Assembly (NCBI RefSeq): GCF_003864295.1
Contig: NZ_BDQK01000001.1
Coordinates: 480,676 to 544,675 of the forward strand
DNA: 64,000 nt
Reading direction: 5' to 3'
Source of the DNA: Aphanothece sacrum FPU1
GTDB lineage: Bacteria > Cyanobacteriota > Cyanobacteriia > Cyanobacteriales > Microcystaceae
Made by a program: the position numbers and the translations under genes. Each line of letters begins with the position of its first letter. Position 1 is the stretch's first letter. A model generated the notes under the pieces. It did no database searches. It was not told where the DNA came from and saw only the letters and a program-made list of their open reading frames with translations. Below, one piece after another: positions 1 through 8,785 of this stretch.

Positions 1-3000
1 GAATAGTAGAAGCTTCAAATAAGTTAGTATTATATTCAAAAAATCCTTCTATTCCCATCGGTGTTTCCCAAGATAGTACCATTAAGTCAAATAATGCGGA
101 AGGTTTTTCCTGAAGTACTGGACGACTTTGGACATCAGAAAAATCTAAATTATTGATAGGAATATTCAGAAAGTTAAAGACAACTTGAAACCAAGGAGTA
201 TAGCTAAAATCTCGTGCTTTTGCTAACTCTTTTAACATCTGTTCAACAGGAAATTCTTGATAAGTATAAGCTTCGAGAGAAACTTGCTTAATAGTGTCTA
301 ATAATGCTAAAAAAGAGCAATTTTTTGATAAATTAATACGGAGAGGAATTACATTGGAGAAACAACCAATAGTTGATTCAATTTCCGTTAGGTTACGGTT
401 AGCAACTGGAACCCCAATAACTAAATCTTCTTGATGACTATAGCGATGCAGAAAAATCAGAAATACACCTAAAAGAATCATGTATAAAGTTGATTTATTT
501 TGTTTACTTAAGTTGTATATTTTTTGAGTTAATTCTGCATCAATATTAAATGATTGAATTCCTCCTTCAAAGGTTTGTAATGGGGGACGAGGATGATCTG
601 TGGGAAAGGAAATAAAGGGAGGTGCATCTTTTAATTTTTGACTCCAATAATCAACTAAAGGACGATAAACTTGAGGATTTTGTAACCATTGTTGATGGTT
701 AATGCTAAAGTCTTTATACTGAACCACAACAGGAGGTAAAAAATTAGTATGATTATTAATTAAATCGTTATATAAATTTGATAATTCCTGTAAAATAAGA
801 CTCAATGACCAACCATCTGCAATCAAATGGTGAATGACGATTATAAAAATAAATTTATCTGAATTTAATTGTAGTAATAAACTACGAATAGGCGGTTTTT
901 TATTTAGTTGAAAAGGGCGATTGATTTCTGTTTGTATTTGTTGTTCTATTTGCTTTTCTGATGAGGTTTCAGATGTTAATTCAACGGTAAGATTAAGGGA
1001 AAATGTAGGTAAAATACGTTGAATGGGAAACCCATCTACAAGTGGAAAAAACGTGCGTAAAGACTCATGACGTTGGATAAGTTGATTAATTGCTTTTTCA
1101 AGAATAGGAATATTGAGTGATCCTTGTAATCTAAAGACAATGGGTAAATTATAAACGGGATTTTTTCCTGATTGTTGAGTAATTAACCACATTCTTTCTT
1201 GATATAAAGATAAGGGAAAGTCTCCATTACCAGCAATTGCTTTTAACTCTAATGTTGACCAATTTAAAGAATTTTCTTGTATTGTTGATGTTTCTATAAT
1301 TGTTGCTAATTCTGTAATTGTAGACCCTTTTAAAAGTTCTTGAACAGGTAAATCTATTCCTAAAATATCTCGGATACGGGAGATAATTTGTATCGCTTGT
1401 AAAGAATTTCCTCCTAGTTGAGTAAATTCATCATTAATACTGACAGATTTTCCTAATATTTCTGTCCAAATAGTAACTAAATCTGTTTCTATGGGAGTTC
1501 GAGGAGAGATGATCTTTTTGTTGTTTTTGTTAAGTTCTAATCGTAAATTAAGAAGTTGTTGACGATCTATTTTTCCATTAATATTAAGAGTAAATTCTTT
1601 AAGAAAAATAAACTCTGATGGTATCATGTAATCTGGTAGTTTATCCTGCAGATAAGTCCGTAATTCTGTTACAGTAATTTCTGTTTTAGGGATAATATAA
1701 GCTATTATTTGTTTATTGTTTGGGTTATCTTCCGTTGTTAAAATAACTGTTGATTGTATTTGAGGATTTTTAGTTAATACTGTTTCAATTTCTCCTAATT
1801 CAACGCGATAACCTCTTATTTTGACTTGAAAGTCAATACGTCCTAAAAATTCAATATTTCCCTCTTTATTCCAACGAACGCGATCGCCTGTTTTATAAAG
1901 ACGTGAGTTAGGATCATTACTAAAGGGATTTTTAATAAATCTTTCTCTGGTTAAATCAGGTTGATTAAGATAACCTCTGGCTAAACCATCACCTCCAATA
2001 TACAGTTCTCCTGTAATACCAATAGGAACTAATTGTAAATCATTATCAAGTATATATACTTGGGTATTAGCAATAGGAAAACCGATAGGAATAGATTTTT
2101 TTGTGGTGTCATCAATAGTAATTTTATGACAACAGGTAAAAGTTGTATTTTCTGTTGGGCCGTAACCATTAATTAATTGACAATTTGGTAATTGTTCTAA
2201 TACTTTTTTGACATTAGTAATGGATAAAACGTCTCCTCCTGCTAAAAGTTGTCGCAAGGGTTTAAGATTTTCTATCTGTTCTTCTACTATTAAGTTAAAG
2301 AGTCCTGCTGTTAACCATAAAGTAGTGACATTATATTGTTTAATTACTTCTCCAATTTCTTGTAAAGATGGTGTTTTAGCTGGCATTAACACAAGTTTAC
2401 CCCCATTAAGTAAGGGGGCCCAGATTTCAAATGTTGATGCATCAAAGGCAATAGAGGCTAGTTGTAATACTACTTCATCAGAACCAAAGTGAGCATAATT
2501 TGTATTTTTTACAAGTCGAATAACTCCACGATGTAAGATGCAAACTCCCTTGGGTTTACCTGTTGAACCTGATGTATACATTACATAGGCTAAATTATTG
2601 GTAGTAGTTTTATTATCTCGTTCTATATCATTAAGAATATTTGTTAAATTTAAGTTATCATCAACACAGATAATCTCAATATCCTGAGCCATTTCTTGAA
2701 GTTTATTCAACTCAGACTTTTTGGTAATTAAAATCGGTGTTTGTGAATCTTCTAAGATCGTTTTTATTCTATTTTTTGGGGCAGAAGTATCTAAAGGTAA
2801 ATAAGCTCCACCAGCTTTTAAAATAGCTAAAATGGTGATAATTAAATCAGGAGAACGATCTAAATATAAGGCGACTAACGTTTCTGTTGTTACTCCATTT
2901 TTTTGTAAATAATTAGCTAATCTGTTTGACTTTATGTCAAGTTCATGATAGGTAATTTCTTGAGTTTTATAAGCGATCGCAACTGCATCAGGAGTTTGTG

Positions 3001-3121
3001 CAGCTTGAAGTTGAAACAATTCATGAATGGTAGAATTTCTGGGATAATCAGTTTGTGTATTTGTCCAGTCTTCTAATAATTGATGTTGTTCAGATTGAGT
3101 TAATGAAGGAAAATTATTCAT
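1..3121 (-). CDS. Nonribosomal peptide synthetase, loading A-PCP then C domain (partial)
   Basis: This is the first ~1,040 residues of a multimodular nonribosomal peptide synthetase; the 3' part lies left of the window. Reading the minus strand from ATG at 3121 gives an adenylation domain (about 25-500; YTSGSTGKPKG loop, YGPTEN and YKTGDR motifs), a carrier domain with GGNSL (phosphopantetheine Ser near 573), then a condensation domain with HHLIADG near 764. There is no condensation domain before the first A domain, so it looks like a loading module. The residues read at the Stachelhaus positions are D-A-F-W-L-G-G-T-F-(K), which resembles published valine-type codes. That substrate call is inference. 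The frame is open throughout, with no sign of decay. Confidence 0.93.
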   Translation of the reverse strand, partial: MNNFPSLTQSEQHQLLEDWTNTQTDYPRNSTIHELFQLQAAQTPDAVAIAYKTQEITYHELDIKSNRLANYLQKNGVTTETLVALYLDRSPDLIITILAILKAGGAYLPLDTSAPKNRIKTILEDSQTPILITKKSELNKLQEMAQDIEIICVDDNLNLTNILNDIERDNKTTTNNLAYVMYTSGSTGKPKGVCILHRGVIRLVKNTNYAHFGSDEVVLQLASIAFDASTFEIWAPLLNGGKLVLMPAKTPSLQEIGEVIKQYNVTTLWLTAGLFNLIVEEQIENLKPLRQLLAGGDVLSITNVKKVLEQLPNCQLINGYGPTENTTFTCCHKITIDDTTKKSIPIGFPIANTQVYILDNDLQLVPIGITGELYIGGDGLARGYLNQPDLTRERFIKNPFSNDPNSRLYKTGDRVRWNKEGNIEFLGRIDFQVKIRGYRVELGEIETVLTKNPQIQSTVILTTEDNPNNKQIIAYIIPKTEITVTELRTYLQDKLPDYMIPSEFIFLKEFTLNINGKIDRQQLLNLRLELNKNNKKIISPRTPIETDLVTIWTEILGKSVSINDEFTQLGGNSLQAIQIISRIRDILGIDLPVQELLKGSTITELATIIETSTIQENSLNWSTLELKAIAGNGDFPLSLYQERMWLITQQSGKNPVYNLPIVFRLQGSLNIPILEKAINQLIQRHESLRTFFPLVDGFPIQRILPTFSLNLTVELTSETSSEKQIEQQIQTEINRPFQLNKKPPIRSLLLQLNSDKFIFIIVIHHLIADGWSLSLILQELSNLYNDLINNHTNFLPPVVVQYKDFSINHQQWLQNPQVYRPLVDYWSQKLKDAPPFISFPTDHPRPPLQTFEGGIQSFNIDAELTQKIYNLSKQNKSTLYMILLGVFLIFLHRYSHQEDLVIGVPVANRNLTEIESTIGCFSNVIPLRINLSKNCSFLALLDTIKQVSLEAYTYQEFPVEQMLKELAKARDFSYTPWFQVVFNFLNIPINNLDFSDVQSRPVLQEKPSALFDLMVLSWETPMGIEGFFEYNTNLFEASTI

Positions 3122-3178
3122 AAAATTAGCCGTAATAAAATTATTATGTTTATGTTTAATATTAAAAAGATTTAATGG

Positions 3179-3399
3179 TTTTATAGTTTTGTATTCAGCC
3201 CTAAAGGGCTTATTGTAAGTACCTAAGAGAAATTAATTGTATAACGGCCGGCGGGTTTTGATCTAATTGTGATAGTTGAGCAACAAATGATTTTATAGGT
3301 TTGTAGTCAGTCCTTTAGGGCTTATTGTAAGTACCTAAGAGAAATTAATTGTACAACGGCCGGCGGATTTTGATCTAATTGTGATAGTTGAGCAACAAA
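3179..3399. repeat. Tandem duplication, two 112-bp copies
   Basis: Copy 1 is 3179-3290 and copy 2 is 3291-3399. They share long identical blocks (for example CTTATTGTAAGTACCTAAGA and TTTTGATCTAATTGTGATAG) and differ at a few bases. Each carries a CGGCCGGCGG block. The period of 112 was checked at both ends of the unit. Confidence 0.85.
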
Positions 3400-3400
3400 G

Positions 3401-3540
3401 GTAGGGGCGGATTTATTTAACTTTTTTGTGAGAATAATTAATTTATGCAAAAAAATCTCCGGCGGGTTTATCTAGTTTTTTGGTGAGAATCATTGATTTA
3501 TGTAAAAAACCCGCCCCTACAACAAAAACCCGCCCTTATA
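3401..3540. repeat. Palindromic intergenic repeat, GTAGGGGCGGGTTT family (compound copy)
   Basis: Starts GTAGGGGCGGATTT and ends AAAACCCGCCCCTAC, then a further AAAAACCCGCCC. The inner part repeats TTTTTTGTGAGAAT...ATTTATG twice, so two units appear fused. Related copies are at 16885, 52441, 54028, 58932 and 62798. Confidence 0.75.
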
Positions 3541-3610
3541 ATTTTTGGTGCCATTAATTTTGTGTGATTACTTATAGATTAATTCTAACAGAAAAATTCA
3601 GAAATCGATA

Positions 3611-3641
3611 AAAAAGGGACGTTAAGAGCTAACATCCCCTT
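3611..3641 (-). terminator. Rho-independent terminator of the giant surface protein gene
   Basis: On the minus strand the sequence reads GGGGATGTTA, a four-base loop, TAACGTCCC and then TTTTTT. This is a stem of about nine pairs with one G-U, followed by a T run, placed about 75 bp after the stop codon at 3718. Confidence 0.75.
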
Positions 3642-3717
3642 GAAAAAATTTGATTCAAATCTTAGGTATATTCCCTAAGTTAGAACATAGTTTTTACTGT
3701 GTTAAATGTGCTGACTT

Positions 3718-4605
3718 TTAGGGGTTTCCTCCGTAGAAAACACCATCTGCAAGACCTAAACCATTGTTGTAATTATCCAGGTTGGTATTAATTACACTAC
3801 CCGCATCCACAGGATAAAGAACATTGGTGTTGGTTTTGTAGGGACTTGGTAAAACAGAAGCACTGGAAATACCTTGACTCCAGTAGGCATCAGCCGTAGG
3901 ACTACTGATGGTACTACCAGTTTGTCCGTTCAAGGCGCCATCACCCTTCTTATCACCATTTTCGTCTGGAGTTATAGCTTGCAGCCAGTTAACACCTTCC
4001 TTGATATAGTATCGAGCATCTTTATCAGTTGTATTGGCGGTGTCAATGGGGTTTCCAGCAAGATAGTTCAACCAACTAGCAACTAAAGAGCGACCAAGAT
4101 CGTAACGAGTATCTGTGTTCGGATGTTGTGAGGCATCGACAATCTGTAGTGCTTGTGCTTTGGTATAGAAGATGGTATCTTCGCCTGTATCAGTCTTACC
4201 ATTGATGTTGAAGTCTCCGATAAGTAGACCAGTATTATACTGTCCGGTAACAGGGTCAAGAACTTTTCCAGGTTGTGCGGAGTTGGTATAGGGTGCGAAC
4301 AGAAGGTCACTATCGGCAAAATTGTATTCTGTTTTTTGTGCAGGTTCGTTACCTTGGATACCATCCCAGAATGTTTGCCATTTGGTATTTTGCCAGAAAC
4401 CGGGAGTACGAACACCAGGAGCAGCAACCACAGTATCGGTATCAGTGGCACTATTGTTACTGAGGTTAGTGTCAGTGAAACCTGTGGGAGCAGTTACTTT
4501 AGCCGTGTTGGTCAAGGAAGATGAACTCTGAACAACCTTGTTCACACTCAGATTCTGAATCTTGAAGTAATCATCAGGGGTTGTATCTGCTGTCGAAGGC
4601 CGCAA
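3718..4605 (-). CDS. C-terminal segment of the frameshifted giant surface protein
   Basis: This frame encodes about 295 residues that continue the protein of the upstream frame (4574-8785). Its opening residues (DDYFKIQNLSVNKVVQSSSSL) match the block DDNFKVNTLNINKVVQSTSSL found once in the upstream frame, so the two belong to one protein. It contains the end of a DUF11-type region, then RTPGFWQNTKWQTFWDG, a motif often found near the C-terminus of large bacterial surface proteins, then a Gly/Asn-rich tail ending YGGNP. The apparent start is a TTG inside the frameshift zone and is not a true start. Removing one base around 4588-4600 restores the fusion to the upstream frame. I see no LPXTG or beta-barrel anchor. 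Confidence 0.7.
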   Translation of the reverse strand: MRPSTADTTPDDYFKIQNLSVNKVVQSSSSLTNTAKVTAPTGFTDTNLSNNSATDTDTVVAAPGVRTPGFWQNTKWQTFWDGIQGNEPAQKTEYNFADSDLLFAPYTNSAQPGKVLDPVTGQYNTGLLIGDFNINGKTDTGEDTIFYTKAQALQIVDASQHPNTDTRYDLGRSLVASWLNYLAGNPIDTANTTDKDARYYIKEGVNWLQAITPDENGDKKGDGALNGQTGSTISSPTADAYWSQGISSASVLPSPYKTNTNVLYPVDAGSVINTNLDNYNNGLGLADGVFYGGNP

Positions 4606-7600
4606 TCACAATAGTGTTGCCTGCGTAGTTCCCAGCATTGACATCTGCCCAACGAGCGGTTGTCAGAGTTGTATCATTGACTTCAGTAAAGCCAAAGCTA
4701 TTGAGAACAGAGTCACTTAAGGTAGTGATGGGAGTGCCAAAGTTGCCAATCCACAAAGAGATGTCACTGTCATCGACGACGAATCCTAAGTAAGCTTTAT
4801 CAAGAACCACCGATTCCGAGAATTGGAACAGAACGTAGTTATTTCGTCCACCGACGTTATCAACGGTATGAGTGTTGTTAGCTCCATTACCTTCACTGCT
4901 GTCGGTGACACCTAAACCGCCGCCATAGCTACCAAGATAGCCCTTTGCCCAAGCTCCATTTGTACCGTCAACGCGACTAAAGGCACTAGCTGTAACGTTA
5001 ATGCCGCCAGCAGTGAAGGTGCGAGTATTGCCGTCGGTTCCATCGAGCGCAGTATTGCCAGTGAAGTTAAATGTAGCAGCACTGCCCAGGCTGGTTGTAC
5101 TTGCGGCTACTGTACCTTTGACGGTATAGGTGATGGTACTACCACTTGCCAAGGTGACGTAATCGTTAATGTTGCCCGTACCAGTGAGGTCGTTACCTGT
5201 GGCTCCTGGTGTTGCTACACTTGTCCAAGTTACTCCTGTTAGATTTGTGGGCATGACATCACTTACCAGGGCGTTAGTAGCTGTCATCGGACCATTATTG
5301 CCAACCACAATGGTGTAGGTGATTTGTTGTCCACCAAATACAGTGGTTAAACCATCAGTTTTGGTAATTGATAGGTCTACATTGTTTTTGATTAATCCTG
5401 CGTCAATGGTTAAGTTATCGGTAGTTCCGACGGTGAAGTTCGCGGTTGAACCGTTACTGTTAACCACATCACTGTCTGTTGTATCAAGAGTATTGTTACT
5501 AACATTGGCTGTGGTAAAGCCATTAAAGCCTGTTGGTTGAACAAATTGAACGCTGTAGGTGCTGTTGGCGTTGGCGGTGAATTGGTACAAACCATTAGCA
5601 TCAGTGGTGGTTGTCCCGATTTTGGTTCCTGCTTGATTCAATAGATTAACAGTGACACCCGCAACTCCAGATTCCCCTGTGTCTTGGATACCATTCCCAT
5701 TAGTATCGAACCAAACGCGATCGCCGATTTTGACAGTGGGAACTCCTATTGTATTAGTATCAGTGGCACTGTTGTTATTAGGGTTGGTGTCAGTGAAACC
5801 TGTGGGGCCCGTTATGGTAGCCGTGTTGATCAAGGAAGATGTACTTTGAACAACTTTGTTAATATTCAGAGTGTTGACTTTGAAATTATCATCGGTTTCA
5901 CCAATTTTTGCCGCAATGACAAGCACATTGCCTGCGACATTGCCACTATTGATATCAGCCGTGCGAGTGCTACTGCCACCATTATTAACTTCAGTAAACC
6001 CTAAACTACTTAATACAGTGCTATTAAGGTTGAGATGATTGGTGAAAGGATTGTTGGCAGTTCCAATCCATACAGAAATATCGCTATCGCCAACAACGAA
6101 GCCCAAAGATGCTTTGTCAACTACAACGGATTCGGAGAACTCAAACAGTATATAATCATTACTGCCGGAGTTGTCCACAACGTGCATATTATTGCTGCCA
6201 TCGCCTTCATTGGGGTTGGTAACACCTAATCCACCGCCATAGCTACCAAGATAAGCATTAGACCAAGTAGTTCCATTAAGTTGACTAAAGGCACTTGCCT
6301 TAACCTGAACACCATTAGTAGCAGTGAATGTTCGGATATTACCATCGGGTCCATCGAGCGCACTGTTGCCATCTAAACTGAAGGTTCCTGCACTGCCTAA
6401 TGTGGTTGTACTTGCCGCTACCGTACCCACCACTGTATAGGTGATGCTGCTACCTGCTGCTAATGTGACGGTATCGTTAATGTTGCCTGTACCAGTGAGG
6501 TCGTTACCTGTTGCTCCTGCTGTTGCTACACTTGTCCAAGTTACATTAGTAAGATTGGTAGGCATGATATCAGTTACCAGGGCGTTGGTGGCAGTTATCA
6601 AACCATTATTTTGAGCAACGATAGTGTAGGTGATTTTTTGTCCGGGGGTAACAGTTGTTAAACCATCGGTTTTGGTAATTGACAAATCGCCAGCATTCTT
6701 ATAAATCCCAGCATCCAAAGTCAGGTTATTTTCACCGGAACTTAGAGTCACAATCTGAGTTTTACCTGTGCTGATATTAGCATCACTATCTAAAGCATCC
6801 GAACCGATATCAGCTTGAGTAAATTGAAAACCTGCAGGTAGATTAGAGAAAGCGACTTGATATTGTTGACCAGGAGTTAATCCAGAAAAGCCATAAATAC
6901 CACTAGCATTAGTTGTGGTGGTAACAGTAGTATCCCCAACACCATTGATAATGCCATCTGCACCTCCACCAATGAGGGTAACAGTTACGCCGCTTACTCC
7001 TAATTCTCCTGCTTCTTGAATACCATTCGCATTCTTATCTTCAAATACGAAGTCACCTAAAGAGGCTTTTCGGAATAAACCTGCATCTAAAGTCCCGTTA
7101 AATTCTCCTGAAGTTAGAGTGACACTTTGAGTCATTCCATTGCCATCAGCATCACTATCTAAGGCATCATTATTACCTTGGTTTGATGGACTAAACATAT
7201 AGCCATTTGGTGCCACAAACATGACACTATAGCTACCAGGAATTAAACCCGTAAAACTATAAGCACCATTAGCATTTGTTGTCGTTGTTATGGGGTTTCC
7301 ATTTCCATCTAAAACCGCCTTTCCATTGCCATCTAATAATTTAACGGTGACACCACTAATTCCTAATTCACCTGCTTCTTGGATACCATTCGCATTCTTA
7401 TCTTCAAATACGAAGTCACCTAAAGAGGCTTTTCGGAATAAACCTGCATCTAAAGTCCCGTTAAATTCTCCTGAAGTTAGAGTGACACTTTGAGTCATTC
7501 CATTGCTGTTTGCATCAGAATCTAAAGCATCATTATTACCTTGGTTTGATGGACTAAACATATAGCCATTCGGTGCCACAAACATGACACTATAGCTACC

Positions 7601-8785
7601 AGGAATTAAACCCGTAAAACTATAAGCACCATTAGCATTTGTTGTCGTTGTTATGGGGTTTCCATTGCCATCTAAAACCGCCTTTCCATTGCCATCTAAT
7701 AATTTAACGGTGACACCACTAATTCCTAATTCACCTGCTTCTTGAATACCATTCGCATTCTTATCTTCAAATACGAAGTCACCTAAAGAGGCTTTTCGGA
7801 ATAAACCTGCATCTAAAGTTCCGTTAAATTCGCCTGAAGTTAGAGTGACACTTTGAGTCATTCCATTGCCATCAGCATCAGAATCTAAAGCATCATTATT
7901 ACCTTGGTTTGATGGACTAAACATATAGCCATTTGGTGCCACAAACATGACACTATAGCTACCAGGAATTAAACCCGTAAAACTATAAGCACCATTAGCA
8001 TTTGTTGTCGTTGTTATGGGGTTTCCATTTCCATCTAAAACCGCCTTTCCATTGCCATCTAATAATTTAACGGTGACACCACTAATTCCTAATTCACCTG
8101 CTTCTTGAATACCATTCGCATTCTTATCTTCAAATACGAAGTCACCTAAAGAGGCTTTTCGGAATAAACCTGCATCTAAAGTCCCGTTAAATTCTCCTGA
8201 AGTTAGAGTGACACTTTGAGTCATTCCATTGCTGTTTGCATCAGAATCTAAAGCATCATTATTACCTTGGTTTGATGGACTAAACATATAGCCATTCGGT
8301 GCCACAAACATGACACTATAGCTACCAGGAATTAAACCCGTAAAACTATAAGCACCATTAGCATTTGTTGTCGTTGTTATGGGGTTTCCATTGCCATCTA
8401 AAACCGCCTTTCCATTGCCATCTAATAATTTAACGGTGACACCACTAATTCCTAATTCACCTGCTTCTTGAATACCATTCGCATTCTTATCTTCAAATAC
8501 GAAGTCACCTAAAGAGGCTTTTCGGAATAAACCTGCATCTAAAGTTCCGTTAAATTCGCCTGAAGTTAGAGTGACACTTTGAGTCATTCCATTGCCATCA
8601 GCATCAGAATCTAAAGCATCATTATTACCTTGGTTTGATGGACTAAACATATAGCCATTTGGTGCCACAAACATGACACTATAGCTACCAGGAATTAAAC
8701 CCGTAAAACTATAAGCACCATTAGCATTTGTTGTCGTTGTTATGGGGTTTCCATTTCCATCTAAAAACCGCCTTTCCATTGCCAT
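4574..8785 (-). CDS. Middle segment of the giant SdrD_B/DUF11 repeat surface protein
   Basis: In order this frame holds four and a half copies of the 121-residue SdrD_B-like repeat (LGDFVFEDKNANGIQEAGE), one divergent SdrD_B copy (ending AGIYKNAG), a DUF11-type domain (GDLSITKTDGLTTVTPGQ), a spacer with FSESVVVDKASLGFVVGDSD, another SdrD_B copy (IGDRVWFDTNGNGIQDTGE) and a second DUF11 domain. SdrD B-type domains are Ca-binding beta-sandwiches in staphylococcal adhesins. The D-x-N-x-N-G-x-x-E loops here fit that. The first residues (MAMERRF) are a frameshift artefact: an A run of five at 8763-8767 replaces the four seen in the sister repeats. The stop at 4574 is likewise caused by a one-base gain. 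Probably one gene with 3718-4605 and 8721-12809. Confidence 0.8.
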   Translation of the reverse strand: MAMERRFLDGNGNPITTTTNANGAYSFTGLIPGSYSVMFVAPNGYMFSPSNQGNNDALDSDADGNGMTQSVTLTSGEFNGTLDAGLFRKASLGDFVFEDKNANGIQEAGELGISGVTVKLLDGNGKAVLDGNGNPITTTTNANGAYSFTGLIPGSYSVMFVAPNGYMFSPSNQGNNDALDSDANSNGMTQSVTLTSGEFNGTLDAGLFRKASLGDFVFEDKNANGIQEAGELGISGVTVKLLDGNGKAVLDGNGNPITTTTNANGAYSFTGLIPGSYSVMFVAPNGYMFSPSNQGNNDALDSDADGNGMTQSVTLTSGEFNGTLDAGLFRKASLGDFVFEDKNANGIQEAGELGISGVTVKLLDGNGKAVLDGNGNPITTTTNANGAYSFTGLIPGSYSVMFVAPNGYMFSPSNQGNNDALDSDANSNGMTQSVTLTSGEFNGTLDAGLFRKASLGDFVFEDKNANGIQEAGELGISGVTVKLLDGNGKAVLDGNGNPITTTTNANGAYSFTGLIPGSYSVMFVAPNGYMFSPSNQGNNDALDSDADGNGMTQSVTLTSGEFNGTLDAGLFRKASLGDFVFEDKNANGIQEAGELGVSGVTVTLIGGGADGIINGVGDTTVTTTTNASGIYGFSGLTPGQQYQVAFSNLPAGFQFTQADIGSDALDSDANISTGKTQIVTLSSGENNLTLDAGIYKNAGDLSITKTDGLTTVTPGQKITYTIVAQNNGLITATNALVTDIMPTNLTNVTWTSVATAGATGNDLTGTGNINDTVTLAAGSSITYTVVGTVAASTTTLGSAGTFSLDGNSALDGPDGNIRTFTATNGVQVKASAFSQLNGTTWSNAYLGSYGGGLGVTNPNEGDGSNNMHVVDNSGSNDYILFEFSESVVVDKASLGFVVGDSDISVWIGTANNPFTNHLNLNSTVLSSLGFTEVNNGGSSTRTADINSGNVAGNVLVIAAKIGETDDNFKVNTLNINKVVQSTSSLINTATITGPTGFTDTNPNNNSATDTNTIGVPTVKIGDRVWFDTNGNGIQDTGESGVAGVTVNLLNQAGTKIGTTTTDANGLYQFTANANSTYSVQFVQPTGFNGFTTANVSNNTLDTTDSDVVNSNGSTANFTVGTTDNLTIDAGLIKNNVDLSITKTDGLTTVFGGQQITYTIVVGNNGPMTATNALVSDVMPTNLTGVTWTSVATPGATGNDLTGTGNINDYVTLASGSTITYTVKGTVAASTTSLGSAATFNFTGNTALDGTDGNTRTFTAGGINVTASAFSRVDGTNGAWAKGYLGSYGGGLGVTDSSEGNGANNTHTVDNVGGRNNYVLFQFSESVVLDKAYLGFVVDDSDISLWIGNFGTPITTLSDSVLNSFGFTEVNDTTLTTARWADVNAGNYAGNTIVIAAFDSRYNP

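Larger units (their letters stand above)
3122..3610. other. Intergenic region upstream of the NRPS, filled with repeats
   Basis: No gene is visible. The region holds a 112-bp tandem duplication (3179-3399) followed by a stretch of GTAGGGGCGGGTTT-type palindromic repeats (3401-3540). The NRPS promoter must lie here or just inside it, but I see no convincing -35/-10 pair. Confidence 0.6.

Noticed and set aside
2208-2492. 94-residue frame on the + strand within the NRPS adenylation domain
   Set aside because: The minus strand reads clear adenylation motifs here; the + frame has no family features.
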